A stretch of 45,025 nucleotides of DNA from an uncultured Bacteroidales bacterium (GTDB lineage Bacteria; Bacteroidota; Bacteroidia; Bacteroidales; Bacteroidaceae). The notes under the pieces were generated by a model that was given only the letters and a program-made list of their open reading frames with translations, made no database searches and was not told where the DNA came from. Below are positions 1 to 6,970 of the stretch, piece by piece; the stretch's first letter is position 1, and every line of letters begins with the position of its first letter. The stretch lies in assembly GCA_946055515.1 (NCBI GenBank), contig CAMGGA010000003.1, positions 1-45,025 on the forward strand, in the 5' to 3' direction. The position numbers were made by a program, and so were the translations under genes.

Positions 1-252
1 CAGCTTCACACACGGACTGTTTTTCTTTGATACTCATCAGAAAACAGTGTGAAGGTAAAACTTTAAAACCTTCACCGGTTTTCTCCCGTGGACACCCCCT
101 TGCCGTCCTTGGCCGCGCGTCTGCCGGCCGCGCTCCCCTTGGCTGTGAAGCTTCGAAAATCGACCCTTCACACTGTTTCTCTATGATACTCAGCAGAAAA
201 CGCCCCTTCTGTGAAGCTGTGAAGGCTTTTTTTCGCCTTAAAATTACGTATA
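1..252. repeat. Inverted-repeat element, copy A (left end off-window)
   Basis: Bases 1 to about 83 and about 161-252 are inverted copies of one another, separated by about 75 bp of GC-rich sequence. Both halves match the arms of the element at 37782-38335, including the core CCTTCACACTGTTT, the TGTGAAGCTGTGAAG block about 45 bp further on, and the end sequence AATTACGTATA. The left half is cut by the window edge. No transposase is present. The halves can be translated in an outward frame but nothing suggests a protein; I read it as a non-coding, MITE-like or structural repeat. Confidence 0.75.
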
Positions 253-404
253 GGGAAACCTCTCTCTTTTTCAAAAATCCCCGATTTCATCGAGGGTTTT
301 GCCTCTTGTGCGTCCCTCGTGCGTGCGGCCGAGGTTCACGCGGTGCGCTTTCTCCCCGCTTCCCCCCAGATGCACGTGTGGAGAAAATAAGCAGCGGCAG
401 GGGG

Positions 405-434
405 GTTGCGTTCGGAACAAAAACGTATTTTTGC
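405..434 (+). promoter_or_regulatory. Promoter of polysaccharide operon
   Basis: TATTTTTG (427-434) fits the Bacteroidota -7 consensus TAnnTTTG, and GTTG (405-408) lies 18 bp upstream as the -33 element. Transcription would start near 441, giving a leader of about 55 nt before the ATG at 496. Confidence 0.6.
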
Positions 435-495
435 AGCAATCAACCTCGCTCACCCTACTGACGGGGAGCAACCACTCAAGGACAAATTCACCAAC

Positions 496-1593
496 ATGTA
501 TTATTTCGACATCTTCACTTTCCTGCGAACCCTGAAAAAGCGGTGGAAACTCGTCGCCCTCAACGCCTGCATCGCTGCAGCCGTGGGCCTCGTCATTGCT
601 TTCAGCATCCCCAAACAATTCACGGCCTCGGTGAGTCTGGCGCCGGAAATGGCCGATGAGGGCGGCGGCATCTCGGGCAGTCTGGGCAAACTGGCCAGCC
701 TCGGGGGCTTCGACCTCGGTAAGAGTGCCGACGCCATCGGCCCCGCACTCTATCCCGACGTGATCGGTACCAACGATTTTCTCGTGAAACTCCTCGGCGT
801 GAATGTGCGGACGGATGAGGGCGAACAAATGGACTTCAAGACCTACCTGACGAAGCACACGCGCATCCCCTGGTGGGGCTACGGGAAAGTGGGACTGGCG
901 AAACTGATTAAAATGGTACGTCCCGCGAAAAAGAAACGCCAGCTCAACGGTGGCCAGGGGGAGGAGGGCATGAACCCGAAATGCCTCTCGGAAGAGGAAG
1001 AACAGCTCATCTCCAACCTCCGCGGCGCGGTCTACTGCCAGGTGGACGACGAGAGCGGCGTGGTGGGCGTGAGCGTGACCACGCAGGACCCGCTGGTGAG
1101 CGTGCAAATCGCCGACTCCGTGGTGAGCCACCTCCAGAATTTCATCACGCGCTACCGCACGAGCAAAGCCTGCAACGACCTCGTCTACTACCAGGGACTG
1201 GAAAAGGAAACCGCCGCCCGCTACGAACAGGCGAAACGGAAATATGCCGCCTACTGCGACTCGCACCAGGGACTGACGCTGCAGTCGTACATGACGGAGC
1301 AGGAAAGCCTGGAAAATGAACTGCAAATGGCGTTCAATGCTTATTCGCAGATGAAGCAACAGGTGCAGGTGGCCGAGGCGAAGGTTCAGGAAAAGACGCC
1401 TGCCTTCACGATGCTCGAAGAATCGAGCGTGCCCAATGCCCCCGTGTCCCCGCGCAAGGCCCTCATCCTCTTTGCCTGCATCTTCCTCGCCGTGCTCGGC
1501 ACGGTGGGCTGGATTTACCTGCAGCTCCTCTTTTCCCACAAGAATGAACCGGCCGCCGAGGGGACGGACGCGGCCAAAGCTGGTGTAGCATGA
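496..1593 (+). CDS. Wzz-family polysaccharide chain length determinant
   Basis: Inner-membrane co-polymerase that sets the chain length of an O-antigen or capsule-type polysaccharide made by a Wzy polymerase. The 365-residue protein has a membrane segment near residues 17-37 just after a basic stretch, a large periplasmic region with a long helical part (about 190-300), and a second membrane segment at about 321-346 preceded by the Pro-containing VPNAPVSPRK motif typical of the family. The reading frame stays open upstream to an ATG at 406, but that start lies before the predicted promoter -7 box, so ATG 496 is preferred. The stop overlaps the start of the next gene (ATGA at 1590-1593), so the two are translationally coupled. 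Family call is firm; whether the product is O-antigen or exopolysaccharide cannot be told. Confidence 0.85.
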   Translation: MYYFDIFTFLRTLKKRWKLVALNACIAAAVGLVIAFSIPKQFTASVSLAPEMADEGGGISGSLGKLASLGGFDLGKSADAIGPALYPDVIGTNDFLVKLLGVNVRTDEGEQMDFKTYLTKHTRIPWWGYGKVGLAKLIKMVRPAKKKRQLNGGQGEEGMNPKCLSEEEEQLISNLRGAVYCQVDDESGVVGVSVTTQDPLVSVQIADSVVSHLQNFITRYRTSKACNDLVYYQGLEKETAARYEQAKRKYAAYCDSHQGLTLQSYMTEQESLENELQMAFNAYSQMKQQVQVAEAKVQEKTPAFTMLEESSVPNAPVSPRKALILFACIFLAVLGTVGWIYLQLLFSHKNEPAAEGTDAAKAGVA

Positions 1594-2801
1594 TGCAACA
1601 GATAGCTCCAGGCCGCACGGACTGGATTCAGAAGGGCGGTGATGCGCTCTTCCTGCTGATGGTGCTCATTGTGATGATTGACCCCACGAACACGGTGCTG
1701 CACCTGAAGGACGTGACCTTTGTGGCTCTCGTCGGCTACAACTGTGTGTTCTTCAAACCCGACTTCTCCTACCTGCCGCACATCCTGCTGATCTACGCGG
1801 TGGTGCTGCTGGGCTGCCTCTTCGGCGAAATGCAGCTCTCCAATATCGACGAGGAAATGCTGCTCGGCATCGTGAAGGGCTTTTCGCCCCTGGTGCTCCT
1901 GCTGTGGGTGAGGCAGTACGACGTGGTGCGGCTGACGTACCTGCCGGTGGTCGTGGTGTGCCTGGTGGTCGTGCTGCTCTATATCGCCTGCTCGCTGAGC
2001 GAGATTGCGGAGCTGGCTATCTTTGAATATTCCCGCGCGCACAACAAGATGATCATGATGACGCGGCGCTCCTTCCTGGGCGTGAAGGTCTTCGGCATGT
2101 ACTACAAGAGCATCATCAGCTTTGTGTTTGCCCTGTTCTTCTTCTACTACCGCGTCTGGAACGTGAAGCGCCGCCGCTGGCTCTACCTCATCGCCTGCGT
2201 CATCGTGACCTTCGCTTTCCTGGTGAGCGGCACGCGTGCCACCATGCTGCTGCCCTTCGCGGCCCTGGCCATCGTGGCCTATCCGACCATCAAGAAGTGG
2301 AAACGCCTGCGCTATGCCTTCTATCCGCTCCTGACGGTGTTCGTGCTGGCCATCCTGATGCTCATTGCCATGCTGGCCATGGAGCGCGGCGAGGCTTCCA
2401 ACAACATTAAGTATGCCCACCTCGTGAGCTATGCCGAACTCTTCGAGGCGCACCCCGAATACTTCCTGTTCGGACAGGGACCGGGGGCCATCTTCTATTC
2501 CGAGGGCTTCCACGACTGGCGCTCGCAGACGGAGTGGTCCTACATCGACATGCTCCGCTACTACGGCATCTTCGCGCTGGTCATCCTCGCCGTGCTCGTC
2601 TACCCGTTCACCAAGCTGTGGCCCTACCGGCGCCACGCCCGCGTGTTTGGCCTGATGGGCGGCTACCTGGCCTTCCTCTTCATTGCGGGCACCAATCCGC
2701 TGCTGGTCACTTCGACGGGCATGATTGTGGTGCTGGCCGTCTATTCCCTCACTCATCACCTGGAGGCTTACACCGACCCTCCTTCCCCGCCAGAGGACTG
2801 A
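1590..2801 (+). CDS. O-antigen ligase/polymerase (Wzy/WaaL-like) membrane protein
   Basis: Predicted multi-spanning inner-membrane protein of 403 residues with around ten hydrophobic segments. The loop sequence VSGTRAT followed by a membrane segment, and the later FGQGPGAIFYSEG ... TEWSYIDMLRYYGI region in a large periplasmic loop, are typical of the O-antigen polymerase/ligase fold, which joins undecaprenyl-linked repeat units or transfers the glycan to lipid A. Its coupling to the Wzz-like gene by a 4-bp overlap favours a polymerase role. Sequence cannot separate Wzy from WaaL with certainty. Confidence 0.75.
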   Translation: MMQQIAPGRTDWIQKGGDALFLLMVLIVMIDPTNTVLHLKDVTFVALVGYNCVFFKPDFSYLPHILLIYAVVLLGCLFGEMQLSNIDEEMLLGIVKGFSPLVLLLWVRQYDVVRLTYLPVVVVCLVVVLLYIACSLSEIAELAIFEYSRAHNKMIMMTRRSFLGVKVFGMYYKSIISFVFALFFFYYRVWNVKRRRWLYLIACVIVTFAFLVSGTRATMLLPFAALAIVAYPTIKKWKRLRYAFYPLLTVFVLAILMLIAMLAMERGEASNNIKYAHLVSYAELFEAHPEYFLFGQGPGAIFYSEGFHDWRSQTEWSYIDMLRYYGIFALVILAVLVYPFTKLWPYRRHARVFGLMGGYLAFLFIAGTNPLLVTSTGMIVVLAVYSLTHHLEAYTDPPSPPED

Positions 2802-2841
2802 CGGGGAGTATATCCCCCAAACCCCATAAATCCCTATCGCC

Positions 2842-3690
2842 ATGAAACGCCTTACACTCCTTCTGCTGGTCCTGCTCGGACTCTGTGACGTATCGTGTAC
2901 CACGGACGACGATTTCGCACCCATGATGTTGCACTGTTCCTCCCAAGGCACAGCACTGCTCGATTCCCTTGCGGCACGCTACCCCCTGGCGGGCTACGCG
3001 GAAGTGATGGCGCGGGCCGGGGGCTATTCGCTCCAGGGGGCTACGGTGGCCTACATCGGGGCTTCGCTGGCGAACAACAAGGAGTGTGACGTGGCCAAAC
3101 GTATGGTGGCGGAGGCTCTGGCGTGCAGGGTGGTAACCTACGGTCATGGCGGCTATGCCTTCGGCGCGGAAACGGAAACGCTCAAGAGCTATGCCGACCA
3201 GCTGGGCTGCCACGAGGTGTACATCATCTTCTGCACGACAAACGACTATTTCCGCAATGTGCCCATCGGTTCTCCCGCCGACTGCACCGAATCGGACGGC
3301 TTCGACAAGAAACATGCGCTGACGGCTTGCGGCGGCCTGAATTACCTCATCCGCCAAATCAGGCTGTGCAACCCCGAGGCTACCGTCGTGGCCTTCAACT
3401 GCCCCAAGTTCTTCAACGGGGTGCGGACGGACGGCATGGCGCTACAGACGGGAGCGACAAACGACATTGCGCTGGCTTTCCACGACTATCTCGACGCGTA
3501 CAGCGCTTGCTTCCGCCAAGCGGGCATCCCCTGCCTGCTCCAGTGGGAACTGGACTGCTTCACGCAGGCGAACTGGAAGGAGTTTTACATGGAGGACGGG
3601 GTACACCTGAACGAGAATGGCTATTTCATTCTGGGCATTCGCCAACTCCACTTCTTGCTCGATTGCCTCACTCCGCTCGGACGTGACTGA
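2842..3690 (+). CDS. SGNH/GDSL-like hydrolase lipoprotein
   Basis: 282 residues with an N-terminal hydrophobic signal ending at a Cys (C19, DVSC; C15 is an alternative) followed by an acidic cluster (TTDDD), which fits a lipoprotein. SGNH blocks can be seen: YIGAS around Ser75 (block I, Ala in place of the usual Asp of GDS), TTND with Asn134 (block III), and DGVHLNENGY with Asp252 and His255 (block V dyad). Members of the family remove or transfer acyl groups on glycans or lipids. Its place between a Wzy-like polymerase and an acyltransferase suggests it edits acetylation of the same surface polysaccharide; that role is inference. Spacing is 40 bp from the previous gene, so it is likely in the same operon. 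Confidence 0.7.
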   Translation: MKRLTLLLLVLLGLCDVSCTTDDDFAPMMLHCSSQGTALLDSLAARYPLAGYAEVMARAGGYSLQGATVAYIGASLANNKECDVAKRMVAEALACRVVTYGHGGYAFGAETETLKSYADQLGCHEVYIIFCTTNDYFRNVPIGSPADCTESDGFDKKHALTACGGLNYLIRQIRLCNPEATVVAFNCPKFFNGVRTDGMALQTGATNDIALAFHDYLDAYSACFRQAGIPCLLQWELDCFTQANWKEFYMEDGVHLNENGYFILGIRQLHFLLDCLTPLGRD

Positions 3691-3725
3691 ACCATATCTT
3701 TCTGCCCAAAAACAAACTTTATCAC

Positions 3726-4436
3726 ATGTTGAAAAAATTCTTGCGAAAACTTATAAGCCCCGAAACGATTGAACGCTACTTCATCGTTTTCTCCATGTTC
3801 GTGAAGAACACGAAAAGAAAGTCGTACCGGAAAGCGGGCAAGCACACGGAGCTTTTCGGTCCGCTCTATACGATACCTTCGTTTGTGGAACTGGACGACT
3901 GGACGCGCCTGCAAGGCGAAACGCGCGTGACGACTTCGGGGGGCATCCTGCGCGTGAAAAAGTTCTCGGCAGTGGGTGCTGACTGCATCTTCGTGCCGGG
4001 CAGCCACGTGCCTACGGTGGGGCTCCCGCAGTTTCTCAGCGTGACGCACGTCAACGACCGTGCAGGGGAAATCGTGGTGGAGGAGGACGTGTGGGTAGGT
4101 ACGCGCTGTACCTTCCTGGAGCGGGCCCATGTGGGCCGCGGGGCCGTAGTGGGGGCCTGCTCGCTGGTCAACAAGGAGGTGCCGCCCTACGCCGTGGTGG
4201 CGGGATCGCCTGCCAAAGTCATTGCCGTGCGCTTCTCGCTGGAGCAAATCCTGCAACACGAGGCCATTCTCTATCCGCCCGAGGAGCGCACGCCGCGCGA
4301 ACAGCTCGAGGCGCTCTTTGAAACGACCTTCAAGGGCCTGCGGACCATCGGCACTTCGTCACTTTCGCCCGAAGATGCCGTGCGACTGGCCAAGGCCAAG
4401 GCGAAGTATGAAATCCCGGATTACAGCGGACGCTGA
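3726..4436 (+). CDS. Left-handed beta-helix (hexapeptide) acyltransferase
   Basis: 236 residues. The middle third holds hexapeptide-repeat sequence (GEIVVEEDVWVGTRCTFLE, then GRGAVVGACSLVNKEVPPYAVVAGSPAKVI), the hallmark of trimeric left-handed beta-helix O-acetyltransferases such as the WbbJ/maltose acetyltransferase group; the VVAGSPAKVI ending is the usual last coil. The C-terminal 60 residues are helical and less conserved. It probably acetylates a sugar of the polysaccharide made by the operon. It is the last gene: a strong terminator follows within 20 bp. Confidence 0.8.
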   Translation: MLKKFLRKLISPETIERYFIVFSMFVKNTKRKSYRKAGKHTELFGPLYTIPSFVELDDWTRLQGETRVTTSGGILRVKKFSAVGADCIFVPGSHVPTVGLPQFLSVTHVNDRAGEIVVEEDVWVGTRCTFLERAHVGRGAVVGACSLVNKEVPPYAVVAGSPAKVIAVRFSLEQILQHEAILYPPEERTPREQLEALFETTFKGLRTIGTSSLSPEDAVRLAKAKAKYEIPDYSGR

Positions 4437-4451
4437 CGTCGGGAATAAAAT

Positions 4452-4487
4452 AAGGAGGGAACGCTGAGCTGGCAGCGTTCCCTCCTT
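4452..4487. terminator. Bidirectional terminator between acyltransferase and pnp
   Basis: A perfect 15-bp stem (4452-4466 with 4473-4487) and a 6-nt loop, with A-rich sequence on the left and a short T-run on the right. It lies between two convergent genes (stops at 4436 and 4512). Confidence 0.85.
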
Positions 4488-4511
4488 TAATAGGAGAAGT
4501 TGGATGTCGTT

Positions 4512-6731
4512 TTACTCGTGGCGGGGACGGCGGGGCGCACGGCCTTCACCGTTTCCTTCGCGGCGGGGACGGCGGGCGGGACGCTCTTCCCAGCCTTCGG
4601 GCTTCTCTTCGAGCACGCGGTGGGAGAGGCGGAACTTGCCCGTCTTCTCGTCGATTTCGAGGAGCTTCACGCTGATGGTGTCGCCTTCCTTGATGCCGGC
4701 TTCCTCGACCGTCTCGAGACGCTTCCAGGCGATTTCGGAGATGTGGAGGAGGCCTTCCTTGCCCGGCATGAACTCTACGAAGCAGCCGTAGGGCATGATG
4801 CTCACTACCTTGGCGTCGTAGACTTCGCCCACTTCGGGGATGGCTACAATGGCGCGGATCTTGGCCACTGCGGCGTCGATGCTTTCCTTGTTCGGACCGC
4901 TCACCTGGATCTTGCCTACGCCGTCTTCTTCATCAATGCTGATGGTGGCGCCGGTCTCTTCCTGCATGCCCTGGATAATCTTGCCGCCGGGGCCAATGAC
5001 GGCTCCGATGAATTCCTTGGGAATTTCAAAGGCTTCGATGCGGGGTACGTGGGGTTTGAGCTCGGGACGGGGTGCGGGCATCGTCTCTACAATCTTGCCG
5101 AGGATGTGCTCGCGGGCCTGCTTGGCCTGGTCGAGGGCCTTCTCGAGGATTTCGTAGGAAAGGCCGTCGCACTTGATGTCCATCTGCGTGGCGGTGAGTC
5201 CCTTGGCGGTACCCGTGGTCTTGAAGTCCATGTCGCCGAGGTGGTCTTCGTCGCCGAGGATGTCGGAGAGCACGGCATACTTGTCTTCACCGGGGTTCTT
5301 GATGAGACCCATGGCAATGCCGCTCACGGGCGACTTGATGGGTACACCGGCATCCATGAGGGCGAGCGTACCGGCACAGACGGTGGCCATCGAAGAGGAA
5401 CCGTTGGACTCGAGGATGTCGCTCACGATGCGGATGGTGTAGGGATAGTCGGCAGGAATCTGACCCTTCAGGGCACGCCAGGCGAGGTGGCCGTGACCGA
5501 TTTCGCGACGGCCTACGCCGCGCTGGGCCTTGGCTTCGCCCGTGGAGAAGGGGGGGAAGTTGTAGTGGAGGAGGAAGCGCATGTAGCTCTTGTCGAGCAC
5601 GTCGTCAATCATCTTCTCGTCGAGCTTTGTGCCGAGCGTGGCGGTGGCGAGAGCCTGGGTTTCACCGCGCGTGAAGATGGAGGAGCCGTGGGGCATGGGG
5701 AGGGGCGAAACCTCGCACCAGATGGGACGGATGTCGGTGGTGCCGCGGCCGTCGAGGCGCTTGCCTTCGTCGAGGATGCAACGGCGCATGGCGTCGCGCT
5801 CCACGTCGTGGTAGTAGCGGTCCACGAGGCTGTTCTTCTCTTCGAGTTCTTCGGCAGTCAGTTCGGCATGGGCGGCTGCATAGCGTTCCTTGAATGCTTC
5901 GCGGATGTTCGTGAAGGCTTCTTCACGCTGGTGCTTGTCGTGGTCACCGGCCTGGGCAATGGCGTAGGCGGGTGCGTAGCATTCGTCCTTCACCTGCTGG
6001 CGGAGTTCCTCGTCGTTCACCTCGTCGTCGTAGGCGCGCTTCACGTCCGTGCCGAGTTCCTTGGAGAGTTCCTTCTGGAGCTGGCACATGGGCTTGATGG
6101 CTTCGTGGGCCACCTTGAGGGCCTCGAGGAGGGCGCTTTCGGGCACTTCGTCCATCTCGCCTTCTACCATCATGATGTTCTCTTCGGTAGCGCCGACCAT
6201 GATGTCCATATCGGCCTTGGCGAGCTGCTCAAACGTGGGGTTCACGATGTATTCGCCGTCCACGCGGGCTACGCGCACTTCGGAGATGGGGCCTTCGAAG
6301 GGGATGTCGCTGGCAGCGAGGGCGGCCGAGGCGGCAAAGCCGGCCAGGGCATCGGGCATATCCACGCCATCGGCGGAGAAGAGCGTGATGTTTACGTAAA
6401 CCTCGCAGTGGTAGTCGGAGGGGAAGAGGGGACGGAGGGCGCGGTCTACAAGGCGGGAGGTGAGGATTTCGTAGTCACCTGCACGGCCTTCGCGCTTGGT
6501 GAAGCCGCCGGGGAAACGTCCTGCGGCGCTGTACTTTTCTTTGTAATCGCACTGGAGGGGCATGAAGTCTGTGCCGGGCTGTGCTGTCTTGGCGGCGCAG
6601 ACTGTGGCCAGCAGCATGGTGTTGTTCATGCGCAGCATGACAGCACCGTCGGCCTGCTTGGCCAGCTTGCCCGTTTCGATGCTGATGGTGCGGCCATCAG
6701 GCAGCGAAACGCTTTTCGTTATCACGTTCAT
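4512..6731 (-). CDS. pnp: Polyribonucleotide nucleotidyltransferase (PNPase)
   Basis: Phosphorolytic 3'-5' exoribonuclease, trimeric, central to mRNA decay. 739 residues, full length for the family: two RNase PH domains (first about 10-220, second about 330-550, with [15 protein letters not shown]), a KH domain around 564-630 with the VIGPGG GxxG loop, and an S1 domain about 634-704 ([17 protein letters not shown]). The last 35 residues form an Arg/Pro/Gly-rich tail ([18 protein letters not shown]) beyond the S1 domain. It lies downstream of rnc on the same strand with a long hairpin between them, and has its own promoter motif. Start ATG 6731 gives the usual MNVITKSV beginning. Confidence 0.98.
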   Translation of the reverse strand: MNVITKSVSLPDGRTISIETGKLAKQADGAVMLRMNNTMLLATVCAAKTAQPGTDFMPLQCDYKEKYSAAGRFPGGFTKREGRAGDYEILTSRLVDRALRPLFPSDYHCEVYVNITLFSADGVDMPDALAGFAASAALAASDIPFEGPISEVRVARVDGEYIVNPTFEQLAKADMDIMVGATEENIMMVEGEMDEVPESALLEALKVAHEAIKPMCQLQKELSKELGTDVKRAYDDEVNDEELRQQVKDECYAPAYAIAQAGDHDKHQREEAFTNIREAFKERYAAAHAELTAEELEEKNSLVDRYYHDVERDAMRRCILDEGKRLDGRGTTDIRPIWCEVSPLPMPHGSSIFTRGETQALATATLGTKLDEKMIDDVLDKSYMRFLLHYNFPPFSTGEAKAQRGVGRREIGHGHLAWRALKGQIPADYPYTIRIVSDILESNGSSSMATVCAGTLALMDAGVPIKSPVSGIAMGLIKNPGEDKYAVLSDILGDEDHLGDMDFKTTGTAKGLTATQMDIKCDGLSYEILEKALDQAKQAREHILGKIVETMPAPRPELKPHVPRIEAFEIPKEFIGAVIGPGGKIIQGMQEETGATISIDEEDGVGKIQVSGPNKESIDAAVAKIRAIVAIPEVGEVYDAKVVSIMPYGCFVEFMPGKEGLLHISEIAWKRLETVEEAGIKEGDTISVKLLEIDEKTGKFRLSHRVLEEKPEGWEERPARRPRREGNGEGRAPRRPRHE

Positions 6732-6780
6732 CGATGATTTGTTTTAAAAAGATTTTTCTATATACCTGTTGAAAATCGCG

Positions 6781-6788
6781 CAAAAGTA
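6781..6788 (-). promoter_or_regulatory. Promoter -7 box of pnp
   Basis: On the minus strand the sequence reads TACTTTTG, a match to TAnnTTTG, about 50 nt upstream of the pnp start. No clear TTTG -33 box is seen at the usual spacing, so strength is uncertain. Confidence 0.5.
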
Positions 6789-6854
6789 GTAATTAAATGC
6801 GAAGTGGGCGGAAAACGCAAAACTTTTTTTCCCTTTGGCGGTTTTTAATAAAGA

Positions 6855-6960
6855 AATCGGTTATGAGGAGTCGGGTTGCGGGGCTATAAAGTGGCTTTGC
6901 GGGTGGCAAACTGGGGCCACGCTCTTTATAACCTGATTGCCCGGTTTCTCATAACCGATT
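6855..6960. terminator. Long inverted repeat between rnc and pnp
   Basis: A perfect 13-bp outer arm (6855-6867 with 6948-6960) encloses a second arm GGCTATAAAG / CTTTATAACC (one mismatch). The whole 106-bp structure starts 10 bp after the rnc stop. On the minus strand the hairpin is followed by TTCTTTATTAAAAAC, weakly T-rich, so it may terminate rnc transcripts or act as a processing site in a read-through rnc-pnp RNA. Confidence 0.6.
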
Positions 6961-6970
6961 GGGATGTGGC

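Noticed and set aside
27-461. Open frame over the first repeat element
   Set aside because: Runs across the inverted-repeat arms and unrelated spacer; the peptide has no fold-like pattern beyond the repeat.
4500-6737. Open frame of 745 codons on the plus strand, antisense to pnp
   Set aside because: It mirrors the well-conserved pnp frame in GC-rich DNA, its product is low-complexity His/Gly/Val/Ala-rich and fits no family, and pnp is certain.
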